64,000 nucleotides of DNA from Pigmentiphaga sp. NML030171 (GCF_002188635.1 NZ_NINX01000039.1:270519-334518), one strand, 5' to 3'. Counted from the first letter of the stretch, positions 46,869 to 57,850 are shown. Numbers and translations are program-made. Notes: generated by a model from the sequence alone, not told the origin.

Positions 46869-46875
46869 ACCTCCC

Positions 46876-47895
46876 TTAATTGAATTGTCTGAGGAAACGC
46901 AGGTCGCCTTCGAAGAACTGGCGCAGGTCGTTCACGCCGTAGCGCAGCATCGTCAGCCGTTCCAGCCCGGAGCCGAAGGCAAAGCCGATGTAGCGTTCCG
47001 GATCCAGGCCGAAGTTGCGCACCACGGCAGGATGCACCTGGCCCGATCCGGAGATCTCCAGCCAGCGGCCCTTGTTGGGGCCGGAAGTGAACATCATGTC
47101 GATCTCGGCCGACGGTTCCGTGAACGGGAAGAACGACGGGCGGAAGCGCAGCACCAGGTCATCGGTCTCGAAGAAGGCGCGCAGGAAATCGGTGTAGACG
47201 CCCTTCAGGTCGGCGAACGAGATGTTCTCGTCTATCCACAGGCCCTCCACCTGGTGGAACATGGGCGAATGCGTGGCGTCGCTGTCCACGCGGTAGGTCC
47301 GCCCGGGGGCGATCACCTTGATGGGCGGCTGGTGGGCGCGCGCGTAGCGCACCTGCATCGGGCTGGTGTGCGTGCGCAGCAGCAGCGGCAGGCCCTTGTC
47401 GTCCTTCATGTCGACGTAGAACGTATCCTGCATCGACCGGGCCGGGTGGTTCTCGGGATTGTTCAGCGCCGTGAAGTTGGTCCAGTCGTTCTCGATTTCC
47501 GGGCCGTCGGCCACGTCGAAGCCGATGGAGCGGAAGATCTGCTCGATCCGTTCCCAGGTGCGGATCACCGGGTGGATGCCGCCCCGGCCACGGCCGCGGC
47601 CGGGCAGCGTGACATCGATGGTTTCCTCCGCCAGGCGCGCATTCAGCCTGGCATCGGCCAAGGCCTGCCGGCGCTCGTTCAGCAGCCCCTCGATCCGGCC
47701 CTTGGCCTCGTTGATGCGCGCCCCCTCTGTGCGCTTCTGTTCCGGCGTCAGGCTGGCCAACCCCTTGAGCAGCGCCGTCAAGGCGCCCTGCTTACCCAGG
47801 AACCGGGCCTTTTCGTTCTCCAGCGCGTTGGGGTCGGACGCGGCCGCGAAGGCCTCCCCGGCTTGGCGTATCAGATCGTCCAGATTCTGGGACAT
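46876..47895 (-). CDS. pheS: Phenylalanine--tRNA ligase alpha subunit
   Basis: A 339-residue class II catalytic subunit. N-terminal coiled coil ([20 protein letters not shown]), motif 2 [12 protein letters not shown] and motif 3 [15 protein letters not shown] are intact. Follows rplT, as usual. No phenylalanine-rich leader peptide is present upstream. Confidence 0.96.
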   Translation of the reverse strand: MSQNLDDLIRQAGEAFAAASDPNALENEKARFLGKQGALTALLKGLASLTPEQKRTEGARINEAKGRIEGLLNERRQALADARLNARLAEETIDVTLPGRGRGRGGIHPVIRTWERIEQIFRSIGFDVADGPEIENDWTNFTALNNPENHPARSMQDTFYVDMKDDKGLPLLLRTHTSPMQVRYARAHQPPIKVIAPGRTYRVDSDATHSPMFHQVEGLWIDENISFADLKGVYTDFLRAFFETDDLVLRFRPSFFPFTEPSAEIDMMFTSGPNKGRWLEISGSGQVHPAVVRNFGLDPERYIGFAFGSGLERLTMLRYGVNDLRQFFEGDLRFLRQFN

Positions 47896-47939
47896 GGCGG
47901 ATTCGTATCAATAAGGGAAAAAATGGGTCGCCACAAACA

Positions 47940-47969
47940 CGAACGGGGCTTCAAGAGAAGCCCCGTTCG
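47940..47969 (-). terminator. Hairpin between rplT and pheS
   Basis: A perfect 13-base stem CGAACGGGGCTTC/GAAGCCCCGTTCG with a four-base loop, 45 bases before pheS. On the minus strand it is followed by TGTTTGTGG, a poor T-run, so it may be a partial terminator or a processing/attenuation hairpin that lowers pheST relative to the ribosomal genes. Confidence 0.55.
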
Positions 47970-48049
47970 GGTGTTGCACTCGTGGCTCGCGACGCGCGCC
48001 CGGACATGGCCGGCGTTCCGGCCACGCCCCGCGTACGTCGCTAGCGAGC

Positions 48050-48409
48050 TCAGGCGGCCAGGGCGTTCTTGACTTGCTGCACGATCGCGGCAAAGCCGGC
48101 CTTGTCGCGCACAGCCAGGTCGGCCAGCACCTTGCGGTCCAGGTCGATCGCGGCCTTCTTCAGGCCGGCGATGAACACGCTGTACGACACGCCATGCTCG
48201 CGCACGGCGGCATTGATACGCGTGATCCACAGCGCGCGGAAGGTGCGCTTCTTGGCGCGGCGGTCGCGATAGGCGTACTGGCCGGCGCGCATGACCGCCT
48301 GCTTGGCGACGCGGAAGACGTTGCCGCGGCGGCCACGGTATCCCTTGGCGGCGCTGATGACTTTCTTGTGACGGGCCCGGGCGGTTACCCCACGTTTGAC
48401 TCTAGGCAT
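48050..48409 (-). CDS. rplT: 50S ribosomal protein L20
   Basis: A 119-residue basic ribosomal protein needed for early 50S assembly; starts [20 protein letters not shown]. In other bacteria L20 represses its own operon by binding the rpmI leader. Thirty bases follow the rpmI stop. Confidence 0.97.
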   Translation of the reverse strand: MPRVKRGVTARARHKKVISAAKGYRGRRGNVFRVAKQAVMRAGQYAYRDRRAKKRTFRALWITRINAAVREHGVSYSVFIAGLKKAAIDLDRKVLADLAVRDKAGFAAIVQQVKNALAA

Positions 48410-48438
48410 TTGAAAACTCCAATATCAGCGGGTTGGGA

Positions 48439-48636
48439 TCAGGCAAACGGCATCATTGCCCGCACGGATTTCACATCGGCCTCGTGGACCGCGGTGGAAC
48501 CGCGCAACTGACGCTTGTTCTTGGTGGTTTTCTTCGTGAGGATGTGGCGCTTGAACGCCTGGCCCCGCTTGATGGAACCGCTACCGCGGACCTTAAAGCG
48601 CTTGGCGGCGCTTTTCTTGGTCTTCATCTTAGGCAT
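48439..48636 (-). CDS. rpmI: 50S ribosomal protein L35
   Basis: A 65-residue basic ribosomal protein beginning [20 protein letters not shown]. The start is the family standard; the longer open frame upstream is not coding. Preceded by a leader of about 250 bases with its own -10 element. Confidence 0.97.
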   Translation of the reverse strand: MPKMKTKKSAAKRFKVRGSGSIKRGQAFKRHILTKKTTKNKRQLRGSTAVHEADVKSVRAMMPFA

Positions 48637-48888
48637 GACTGCTTCCTGTACGTTTACATGCTCACGGGTGCCGGCGATATCCTGCCGGACTTGACGACCC
48701 GCATTCACTTGTTTTACCTGCTCCGGGTCCCTGCGGCGCACCGCCGGCGCGGGTTCTACCCCGCCTGGCGGATTTGAAGGCGTCGCTAGGAGGCCGGATT
48801 GCCCGGTGCCAGGAATTTCGCACCGGGATTCGCCGGGATGCCCCCACGAAGGGTACGGCCATCCCGGAAAACCAATGATTATACCGCG
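48637..48888 (-). promoter_or_regulatory. rpmI leader with promoter and hairpins
   Basis: A leftward TATAAT (48878-48883) sits right at the infC stop, so rpmI-rplT can be transcribed alone. The leader then holds a perfect 8-base hairpin CCCGGTGC/GCACCGGG (48802-48809, 48820-48827) and other GC-rich stems. This is the position where ribosomal protein L20 binds its own mRNA in E. coli; autogenous control is inferred by position. Confidence 0.5.
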
Positions 48889-49440
48889 TTATTCGCCGGC
48901 TGCGCCCTTGCCCGCCGGCAGGGCCTTTTTCTTGGGGGCCAGCACCATCACCATCTGGCGGCCTTCCAGCTTGGGCATCGCCTCGACGGCGCTGATCTCC
49001 ACCAGGTCGTCGCGCACGCGCTCCAGCACGCGCATCCCCAATTCCTGGTGAGCCATCTCGCGGCCACGGAAGCGCAGCGTGACCTTGGCCTTGTCGCCCT
49101 CTTCCAGGAACCGGCGCAGATTACGCAGCTTGACCTGGTAATCGCCTTCGTCGGTGCCGGGACGGAACTTGACTTCCTTGACCTGGATGATCTTCTGCTT
49201 GAGCTTGGCTTCGTGCTGCCGCTTTTGCTCCTGGTACTTGAACTTGCCGTAGTCCATCAGGCGGCAGACCGGAGGCTGCGCGTTCGGGGCAATTTCTACC
49301 AGGTCAACATCATTCTGTTCGGAAAGCCTAACTGCTTCGGCCAGCTTGACGATGCCAAGCTGTTCGCCGTCGACCCCAATCAGGCGCACCTCAGGTGCGG
49401 TAATTTCACCATTGATGCGATTCGGCTTGTCGGTAGCGAT
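48889..49440 (-). CDS. infC: Translation initiation factor IF-3
   Basis: A 183-residue initiation factor. The true start is the rare codon ATC at 49438-49440 (product [20 protein letters not shown]), with AGGAG nine bases before it; the first common start codon (GTG 49389) would remove 17 conserved residues. Rare start codons in infC allow IF-3 to control its own synthesis, a well-known property. Both domains are complete ([29 protein letters not shown]). Confidence 0.95.
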   Translation of the reverse strand: MATDKPNRINGEITAPEVRLIGVDGEQLGIVKLAEAVRLSEQNDVDLVEIAPNAQPPVCRLMDYGKFKYQEQKRQHEAKLKQKIIQVKEVKFRPGTDEGDYQVKLRNLRRFLEEGDKAKVTLRFRGREMAHQELGMRVLERVRDDLVEISAVEAMPKLEGRQMVMVLAPKKKALPAGKGAAGE

Positions 49441-49539
49441 GTCTAAAACTCCTGAATTTGATTGAAACGGCCGCGTGCGGCGGGTTGCCCCGCCGCCAGC
49501 ACGAGCCGTGCCCGGCCCCCGGAACGGCCAACCACGCGA

Positions 49540-51489
<1,950 letters not shown>

Positions 51490-51536
51490 TGAAGCGACCT
51501 CGTAAGAGATGAAGAAAAACCCTTGGGCGAACCTGA

Positions 51537-51567
51537 AACAAAAAAAACGCGGCACCGGGCCGCGTTT
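51537..51567 (-). terminator. Intrinsic terminator in the thrS leader
   Basis: AAACGCGGC/GCCGCGTTT stem (51545-51553, 51559-51567) followed on the minus strand by eight T residues. It lies about 50 bases before the thrS ATG, so transcription must read through it to express thrS; an attenuation role is likely. Confidence 0.75.
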
Positions 51568-51585
51568 CTTGCTTTCTGCAGGATC

Positions 51586-51604
51586 CCGGGCCCAGGGGGC
51601 CCGG
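51586..51604 (-). promoter_or_regulatory. Stable hairpin ahead of the thrS terminator
   Basis: A perfect palindrome CCGGGCCC-CCT-GGGCCCGG on the leftward transcript, about 20 bases before the terminator. Could be a pause or anti-terminator element. Confidence 0.5.
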
Positions 51605-51639
51605 CGGAACGGACGATGCGATCCAGGAAACCAACGCGG

Positions 51640-51693
51640 CTAGCCGGCGATGTTCCCCGAGGTAGTTCGATCGAGCATGGAAGCGATGCGCAT
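51640..51693 (-). CDS. Putative 17-residue leader peptide upstream of thrS
   Basis: An ATG-started frame MRIASMLDRTTSGNIAG with two adjacent threonine codons (ACT ACC) ends about 35 bases before the stable hairpin and 75 before the terminator. That layout is what a ribosome-stalling attenuator for threonyl-tRNA would need, though only two Thr codons and a weak ribosome-binding site are present. Confidence 0.35.
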   Translation of the reverse strand: MRIASMLDRTTSGNIAG

Positions 51694-51723
51694 GCCGTTG
51701 TCCGTTCGTGTTGCAGCAAGGGT

Positions 51724-53040
51724 CTACGTTGCCTGGGATTTTAGCACAGCGCCCCCTTGCGGCCCAGCGTGGAACTGCCCGCGCGGACGCAGGAAGAAGC
51801 CGTTGAGGCGCTGTTCCAGCACATGGGCGATCCAGCCCGAGGTCCGGCCCATGGCCCACAGCGCGCTGGCGGCGCCGGGCGGCAAGTCCCAGGCCGCGCA
51901 GGCCGCCACCAGGCCGAGCTCGATCCGGGGCGGCACGCCCACCCTGGCATGGACCTCGTCCAGGAAGCGCAGCAGCGTCCCGGCGCGGCGGCCGGGGCGC
52001 GGGTGTTCGCGCGCCATGCGGATCAGCAGCGCCGCGCGCGGATCCCCCTGGGGATAGGATTCGATGCCGAAGGCCGACGAGCGCGCGCGGTCGCGCACCA
52101 CTCGCGCCACCCAGGCATCGAGCTGGCCGCGCGTCCGCACGCCCGCCAGCGTGTCCTCGATGCGGTCGCAGCCGCCGGCCAGGCCCGTGCCGGACAAGGC
52201 CGCCAGCGCCGCCCCCACGCAGGCGTGGAGCTCCGCGCCGACCGAGGCCGCGATGCGCGCGCTGAACGTAGGCGGCGACAGCTCGTGATCCGCGCTCAGG
52301 ATCAGCATCGCGTTCAGCGCCCGCAGCAGATCCGCAGCAGGCTCCTTCCCCATCGCCTCGGCCAGGTGCTGGGCCAGCGGCTTGGCCCCGGCCGGCGTCC
52401 GGCAGCGGCGCGGGTCCGAGAGCAGGCCGCAGCAGCCGGCGAACGCCAGCACGAGCTGCCGCGCCGCCGGGACCGCCCCGCCGCCGCGCACCTCCTCGTC
52501 CACCGAGCCGCCACCCAGGGCCAGCGCCGCCGCCTGGAACACCCGGACCATGCGCGGCGTCTCGCCGGCCTGCGGCGCCAATGCCTCCAGCGCGCGGCGG
52601 GCTCCATCCGGCAGCGGTTGGGCCGGCCAGATACTGGCCCCCTCGGGCAGCACCCCCGTCCAAAGCAGCTCGGCCACGTTCTCGAACGCCCCGGGATATT
52701 CGACCAGCTCGGCCGCCAGGCGCCCCCTGTAGCGCGGCCCGGCCGGCGTGATTTCGGTGATGCCGGTATCGATCACCGGCTGCCCCCAGCGCAGCGCCGT
52801 CGCCGCCACCGCGCCGTGGCCCATCCTTGCCTGGCTGCGCGTGCGCAGCCCCTCGACCTCGTCGCGCAGGTAAAGGCGGGTCTTGCGGCCGGGCTGCGCG
52901 ACCGGATGCAGCAGGCCACGGCTGACATAGGTGTACAGCGTGGCGGCCTTGACCTGCAGCAGGCGGCACGCTTCCTTGGAATCGACGAAGCCGCCGGCCT
53001 GCCAGGGCTGTCCGGCCGCGCCGTTCTCTGATGGATCCAT
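51724..53040 (-). CDS. Citrate synthase-like protein with N-terminal HTH domain
   Basis: A 438-residue fusion: an N-terminal MerR/excisionase-type helix-turn-helix (about 18-60, VDSKEACRLLQVKAATLYTYVSR split here as DSKEACRLLQVKAATLYTY) followed by a citrate-synthase-like domain (ITEITPAGPRYRGRLAAEL, ILSADHELSPPTFSARIAAS, WALGRTSG-type WAMGRTSGWIAHVLEQR). Histidine and aspartate catalytic positions appear in SADHELS and nearby. It may be a CoA-ester condensing or lyase enzyme, or a metabolite-sensing regulator of the divergent Bug-aldolase genes. ATG 53040 is the sensible start; the longer frame crosses the control region. Confidence 0.75.
   Translation of the reverse strand: MDPSENGAAGQPWQAGGFVDSKEACRLLQVKAATLYTYVSRGLLHPVAQPGRKTRLYLRDEVEGLRTRSQARMGHGAVAATALRWGQPVIDTGITEITPAGPRYRGRLAAELVEYPGAFENVAELLWTGVLPEGASIWPAQPLPDGARRALEALAPQAGETPRMVRVFQAAALALGGGSVDEEVRGGGAVPAARQLVLAFAGCCGLLSDPRRCRTPAGAKPLAQHLAEAMGKEPAADLLRALNAMLILSADHELSPPTFSARIAASVGAELHACVGAALAALSGTGLAGGCDRIEDTLAGVRTRGQLDAWVARVVRDRARSSAFGIESYPQGDPRAALLIRMAREHPRPGRRAGTLLRFLDEVHARVGVPPRIELGLVAACAAWDLPPGAASALWAMGRTSGWIAHVLEQRLNGFFLRPRGQFHAGPQGGAVLKSQAT
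51738..51743 (-). promoter_or_regulatory. Extended -10 promoter for the thrS leader
   Basis: TGCTAAAAT (TGn extended -10, TAAAAT at 51738-51743) on the leftward strand, placed inside the last codons of the upstream citrate-synthase-like gene. No good -35, as often with extended -10 promoters. Start would be near 51731. Confidence 0.5.
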
Positions 53041-53082
53041 GGTGGTGAGGGGAGCTTCGGACACCCGTCGAATCGGTAATAC

Positions 53083-53121
53083 ATCGATTATGCAATCGAG
53101 ATTGATTCGACGTAAATCGAT
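53083..53121. promoter_or_regulatory. ATCGATT inverted repeat in divergent control region
   Basis: ATCGATT (53083-53089) and AATCGAT (53115-53121) form a perfect 7-base inverted repeat; further ATCG-like blocks (AATCGA, GATTCGA) lie between. Placed between the HTH-citrate-synthase gene and the Bug gene, it is a likely operator for one or both. Confidence 0.5.
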
Positions 53122-53188
53122 CCATACACTCCGCTGCACATACCATTGCCGGCGGCACGCCAGCGCCGGCGCAGACAGGAGACTCACC

Positions 53189-54169
53189 ATGACCCCGCGC
53201 ATGCCCCGCCCCCGCCGGGCCTTCCTGGCCTTCGCCCTGGCCGCGTCGGCCCACGCCCAGCCCGGCGCCTATCCGTCCCGTCCCATCACCATCGTCGTGC
53301 CGTTCCAGGCCGGAGGCGGCGCCGACACCGTGGCCCGCCTGCTGGCCACGCACATCGCCGGCCAGTTCAACGGACAAAGCGTCATCGTCGACAACCGCGC
53401 CGGCGCCTCGGGCAACATCGGCGCCAACTACGTCGCGCGCGCCGCCGCCGACGGCTACACGCTGCTGCTGACCAACAGCACCATCACGATCAACGCCGCG
53501 CTGAACTTCACCCAGGGCTACGACGTCAGGAAAGACCTGCGGCCCATCGCCCAGCTCGTGTCCTCACCGGTCGCGGTCGGGGTCAATAGCAGCTATCCCG
53601 CCCGCACCGTGGCGGAACTCGTCAGCCACCTGCGCGCGAACCCCGGCAAGGCCAACTACTCGTCCTGCGGCAACGGCTCGCCCCAGCACTTCGCCGGCGA
53701 GGCCTTCAACCAGGGCGCCAAGGTCGACATGGTGCACGTGCCCTACAACGGCTGCGCCCCGGCCGTCAGCGACGCGCTGGGCAACCAGGTACCCATCCTG
53801 TTCAGCACCATCCCCAACATGGCGCCCCATGCCAAGACCGGCAAGCTGCGCATGCTGGGCGTCGCCTCGGCCAAGCGCCTGTCGTTCATGCCCGACGTGC
53901 CGGCCATCGCGGAAACCCCGGAGTTCAAGGACCTGGACATCAGCGTCTGGTTCGGACTGTTCGCGCCCGCGGCCACGCCGGCCGACGTGCGCGGCCGCAT
54001 CGAGCAGGCGGTGATGGCCACGCTCAAGGACCCCAAGCTGCGCCAGGACTTCCAGTCGCGCTACTACGAAGTCGACGCCCTGGGCGCCGACGGCATGGCC
54101 CGGCAGGTGGACAAGGACCTGTCCATGTACGGGCAACTGGCCAGGCGGGCCAACATCAAGCTGGAATAG
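53189..54169 (+). CDS. Bug/TctC-family periplasmic solute-binding protein
   Basis: A 326-residue secreted binding protein: short signal peptide (RRAFLAFALAASAHAQ), ITIVVPFQAGGGADTVARLL, VIVDNRAGASGNIGANYVAR, and PDVPAIAETPEF. CAGGAG precedes ATG 53189; the frame is open further upstream but not coding. It is divergent from the HTH-citrate-synthase gene and followed by a class II aldolase, suggesting uptake and breakdown of a hydroxy- or tricarboxylate. Confidence 0.9.
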   Translation: MTPRMPRPRRAFLAFALAASAHAQPGAYPSRPITIVVPFQAGGGADTVARLLATHIAGQFNGQSVIVDNRAGASGNIGANYVARAAADGYTLLLTNSTITINAALNFTQGYDVRKDLRPIAQLVSSPVAVGVNSSYPARTVAELVSHLRANPGKANYSSCGNGSPQHFAGEAFNQGAKVDMVHVPYNGCAPAVSDALGNQVPILFSTIPNMAPHAKTGKLRMLGVASAKRLSFMPDVPAIAETPEFKDLDISVWFGLFAPAATPADVRGRIEQAVMATLKDPKLRQDFQSRYYEVDALGADGMARQVDKDLSMYGQLARRANIKLE

Positions 54170-54217
54170 CCGCGCCGCCGCTCCTCTTCTCTTTTACTTC
54201 TCTCGTCAGGTATCGCC

Positions 54218-54946
54218 ATGTCCACCCCTACCCCGACCGCCGGCTCGCTGCAGCAAGTGATCGACGATCTCGTCGTCGCCAACCGCGTACTGGCCAAGTA
54301 CAACGTGCTGGACGGCTTCGGCCACGTCAGCGTCCGCCATCCCGAACGGCCTGGCCATTTCCTGCTGTCGCGCTCGCTCGCGCCGGAACTGGTCACCGCC
54401 GCCGACATCATGGAATTCGACGCCGAATCCGAGCCCGTGGCCGGCGAAACACGCACGCCCTATCTCGAACGCTACATCCATGGCGAGATCTATCGCGCCC
54501 GGCCCGACGTGAACGCGGTGGTCCACAGCCATTCGCCTTCGGTCATCCCCTTCGCCAGTTCGTCGGTGCGGCTGCGGCCCATCTATCACATGGCCGGCTT
54601 CCTGTCGGGCGGCGCGCCGGTGTTCGACATCCGCTGCTGTTTCGGCGCGACCGACCTGCTGGTGCGTAACCGCGAACACGGCAAGGAACTGGCCAAGACC
54701 CTGGGCCGGCAGAACATCTCGCTGATGCGCGGCCACGGCTTCGTCACCGTCGGCAGCGACGTGCGCATCGCGGTCTATCGCGCGATGTACACCGAAAGCA
54801 ACGCGGCCCTGCAACAGAAGGCCATCGGGCTGGGCGGCGAGATCACCTACCTGGACGAAGAGGAAGCCTTGAAGGCCGACACCATGATGGCCGGCGTGAT
54901 GTTCCGCCCCTGGGAGCTGTGGAAGAAAAAGGCGATGGAAGGCTGA
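54218..54946 (+). CDS. Class II aldolase/adducin-family protein
   Basis: A 242-residue zinc-dependent aldolase- or decarboxylase-like enzyme. Zinc ligands appear as VVHSHSPSVIPF and the later MRGHGFVTVG; EIYRARPDVNAVVH is the conserved substrate-side segment. Co-directional with the Bug gene, 48 bases apart, so probably one transcript. Substrate not predictable. Confidence 0.87.
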   Translation: MSTPTPTAGSLQQVIDDLVVANRVLAKYNVLDGFGHVSVRHPERPGHFLLSRSLAPELVTAADIMEFDAESEPVAGETRTPYLERYIHGEIYRARPDVNAVVHSHSPSVIPFASSSVRLRPIYHMAGFLSGGAPVFDIRCCFGATDLLVRNREHGKELAKTLGRQNISLMRGHGFVTVGSDVRIAVYRAMYTESNAALQQKAIGLGGEITYLDEEEALKADTMMAGVMFRPWELWKKKAMEG

Positions 54947-54990
54947 GTCCCGGCCGGGCGGCGCATACCGCCCGACCGGAATCCCTTCGC

Positions 54991-57171
54991 CTAGGCCAGC
55001 GTCGGGAACGGCAGGCTGCGCAGCCGCTTGCCGCTCAGCCTGGCCACCGCGTTGGCCACCGCCGGAGCCACCGGCGGCAAGCCCACCTCGCCCATGCCGC
55101 CCGGCGCATTGTCGGTCGGCATCACCTTCACCTGCACCGCAGGCGCCTGGTTGGCCCGCAGGAGCGTGTAGGTATCGAGGTTGTGCTGCTGCACCTGTCC
55201 GCCCTTGTAGACCAGGCGCTCGCCCAGCGCCGCCGACAGGCCGAACAGCGCCGCGCCTTCGACCTGGGCCCGGATGTTGGCCGGACTGATCGCATGGCCG
55301 CAATCGACCGCGGCCCAGATGCGATGCACCACCGGGCGGCCTTCTCGCAGCGACACCTCGGCCACCATCGCGATGAAGGTGTTCCAGGCATCCGAGAAAG
55401 CCAGGCCCAGCGCGCGGCCGGCCTCCCGATCGCGGCCCCAGCCGGCCATCGTGGCGGCCTCGCGCAGCACCGCCTGCGCGCGCGGCTGGCCGGCGGTCAG
55501 GTCCAGCCTGTACTGCAGCGGATCCTTGCCCGAGGCCGTGGCGATCTCGTCGATCAGGGACTCCATGGAGAACTTCGTGTAGCCGGCTCCCACCGCCCGC
55601 CAGAAGCTGACGTCCACGCCGCGCTGTTCGCGGCCGTGCTCGATCAACTGATCGGCGATACCGTAGACGCCGTCGGCGCCTTCCATGACGGGCGAATCCC
55701 GCCCACCCGACTTTTCGTAGGCGGCGGCCGCCGTCCGCGCCATGATGCTCTCGGACACCAGGCGATGGCGCCAGCCGATGATGCGCCCCTGCGCGTCGAC
55801 GCCCGCCACCAGGTGCTGGGCCGTCATCGGGCGCGGCCGGGCCCGCAGGAAATCGTCCTCGCGGGTCCAGATGACCTGGATGGGCACGCCGGGCATGGCC
55901 TTGGCCAGCAGCGCCGCATGCAGGCTGTAGTCGGCCTCGGCGCGCCGGCCGTAGCCGCCGCCCAGCAGCGTGATGTGGACCGTGATGTTCTCGGGTTTGT
56001 AGCCCGCGCCCGCGGCCACGATGCCGATCACGCCCGACGGCGACTGCGACGGCACCCAGATCTCGATGGCGTCGCCCTGCGCGCGCGCCGTGCAGTTCAT
56101 GGGTTCCATGGTCACGTGGGCGACATGGTCGGTCGTATAGGTGGCGCGGAAGACACGCGCCGCCCCGGCGATCTTCGCCGCCGCGTCGCCGTGCTTGTGC
56201 CAGACCGCGCCCGCTTCGTCCAGGCGTTCGGCGCGCGCGACGAATTCCGCCAGCGCGGCCTCGCTATCGTAGGACCGGCCCTTGGCCTGCTCGCTCCACT
56301 TCACCTCCAGCAGCTCGCGCGCCTTCCGGGCCGTGGCGAATGAGTCCGCCACCACCGCCACCCCGCCCGGCAGGCGGACCACTTTCCGGACCCCGGGCAC
56401 CGCCAGCGCAGCCGCATCCTTGACCTCCAGCGGCTGCTCGCCCTGCACCGGCGTATGCAGCACCGCGGCCCACAGCATGCCGGGCAGGCGCACGTCGATG
56501 CCGAAGCGGGCACCGCCGCCGGACTTGTCCGGCACGTCCACCCGCGGCAGCTCCTTGCCTATCAGGGTGAAGGCGGACATGGGCTTGAGCATGCTCTTGT
56601 CCACCTTGGGCAGCGTCTGCGGCGCGCGCGCCCCCTCGACCAGTTGGCCGTAGGTCATGCGGCGGCCGCTGGGGCCGTGGACCAGGGTGCTGCGCTCGGC
56701 GCGGATCTCGGCGGCGGGCACGCCCCATTTGTCGGCGGCCGCCTGCGCCAGCACCAGCCGGGCCTGCAGGCCGGCCAGGCGCAGCGCCTCGTAATAGCCC
56801 TTCACCGTGCGCGAGGAGCCCGTCACCATCGCACCGCCGAAACCGGGATTGCCGAACCGCCGGGGATCGGCGGGCGCCTGCTCGACCCGGACGGTGCTCC
56901 AGTCCAGCTCCATTTCCTCGGCCAGGATCAGCGGAATCGCCGTCATCGTGCCCTGCCCCATTTCCGAGGCGGGCGAATAGACCACGGCGCTATTGTCCGG
57001 CGACAGCGCGACCCATGCCACCGGGCTGAAACGCGCGGTGGCGGCTGCCGCCTCGGGCAGCAGGCCAGCCAGGCCGCCGCGCGCGGCGCCCCAGCCTCCC
57101 AGCACGATACCGACCGCGGCGGCGCCCGAGCCGGCGATGAAGGCGCGGCGCGTGAGCTTGTTCGTTTCCAT
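54991..57171 (-). CDS. Molybdopterin-binding subunit of xanthine-oxidase-family dehydrogenase (IorB-like)
   Basis: A 726-residue large subunit resembling isoquinoline 1-oxidoreductase beta. It starts with a twin-arginine signal (TRRAFIAGSGAAAVGIVLGG), so it is exported folded. Molybdenum-cofactor motifs include MGQGTMTAIPLILAEEM, VAHVTMEPMNCTARAQG and the C-terminal GGMGEVGLPPVAPAVANAV with the active-site glutamate. Paired with the iron-sulfur subunit eight bases upstream. No cytochrome c subunit or XdhC-type maturation gene is adjacent. Confidence 0.9.
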   Translation of the reverse strand: METNKLTRRAFIAGSGAAAVGIVLGGWGAARGGLAGLLPEAAAATARFSPVAWVALSPDNSAVVYSPASEMGQGTMTAIPLILAEEMELDWSTVRVEQAPADPRRFGNPGFGGAMVTGSSRTVKGYYEALRLAGLQARLVLAQAAADKWGVPAAEIRAERSTLVHGPSGRRMTYGQLVEGARAPQTLPKVDKSMLKPMSAFTLIGKELPRVDVPDKSGGGARFGIDVRLPGMLWAAVLHTPVQGEQPLEVKDAAALAVPGVRKVVRLPGGVAVVADSFATARKARELLEVKWSEQAKGRSYDSEAALAEFVARAERLDEAGAVWHKHGDAAAKIAGAARVFRATYTTDHVAHVTMEPMNCTARAQGDAIEIWVPSQSPSGVIGIVAAGAGYKPENITVHITLLGGGYGRRAEADYSLHAALLAKAMPGVPIQVIWTREDDFLRARPRPMTAQHLVAGVDAQGRIIGWRHRLVSESIMARTAAAAYEKSGGRDSPVMEGADGVYGIADQLIEHGREQRGVDVSFWRAVGAGYTKFSMESLIDEIATASGKDPLQYRLDLTAGQPRAQAVLREAATMAGWGRDREAGRALGLAFSDAWNTFIAMVAEVSLREGRPVVHRIWAAVDCGHAISPANIRAQVEGAALFGLSAALGERLVYKGGQVQQHNLDTYTLLRANQAPAVQVKVMPTDNAPGGMGEVGLPPVAPAVANAVARLSGKRLRSLPFPTLA

Positions 57172-57179
57172 GGCGCCTC

Positions 57180-57644
57180 CTATGCCGCGGGTTTCTGGGC
57201 GACGCTGACCACCGCGTCGGCGATCTGGTTGTAGGTGCCGCAGCGGCACAGATTGCCCGCCATGCCTTCCAGCACCTGTTCGCGCGACATCGGCCCGTCC
57301 GCGCCCGCCAGCATGCCGGCGGCGGTCATCATCTGTCCCGACTGGCAGTAGCCGCACTGGGGCACCTGGTGCGCGATCCACGCCTGGCGCAGCGCCTGGC
57401 CGGCACGGGTCTCCATCACCCCCTCGATCGTGGTGACCGACGCGCCCTTCACGGCCGCCGCCGGCAGCACGCAGGAACGCGTGGCCTGGCCGTTGAAATG
57501 CACGGTACAGGCGCCGCACTGCGCCATGCCACAGCCGAACTTGGTCCCGGTGAGCTGGAAATCCTCCCGCAGCACCCACAGCAGGGGCTTGTCGTCGGCG
57601 ACGTCGGCCGACACCTGCTTGCCATTGAGCATGAACTCGATCAC
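57180..57644 (-). CDS. (2Fe-2S)-binding subunit of xanthine-oxidase-family dehydrogenase (IorA-like)
   Basis: A 154-residue small subunit with two [2Fe-2S] clusters: N-terminal CGMAQCGACTVHFNGQATRSC (read as C-x4-C-x2-C ... C) and C-terminal CGYCQSGQMM and CRCGTY. It has no signal peptide and is carried out by the Tat signal of the large subunit. First gene of the pair; GGAGGAG-type site precedes the ATG. Confidence 0.91.
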   Translation of the reverse strand: MIEFMLNGKQVSADVADDKPLLWVLREDFQLTGTKFGCGMAQCGACTVHFNGQATRSCVLPAAAVKGASVTTIEGVMETRAGQALRQAWIAHQVPQCGYCQSGQMMTAAGMLAGADGPMSREQVLEGMAGNLCRCGTYNQIADAVVSVAQKPAA

Positions 57645-57850
57645 GGACTCCTCCTTGGATGTTCCTGGCTACGCTGGGCCAGGCGGCGCGGCCGGGTTTC
57701 TGCGAGCGGCCGCTTCGGTCCCATGCTAGCGAATAAGTGGCGTAAATTCCACGATTTTTGAACGTGCTCATCTTCATCAATAGCGCGGCCGCTATGACCC
57801 GTCGCTCGATCATCGACGTGAATCTCCGACGTCAATGCCTCTATTCAAAA

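Noticed and set aside
47895..48049. A pheST attenuator with a Phe-rich leader peptide
   Set aside because: The gap has a strong hairpin but no ORF with phenylalanine codons, so the E. coli-type mechanism is not supported.
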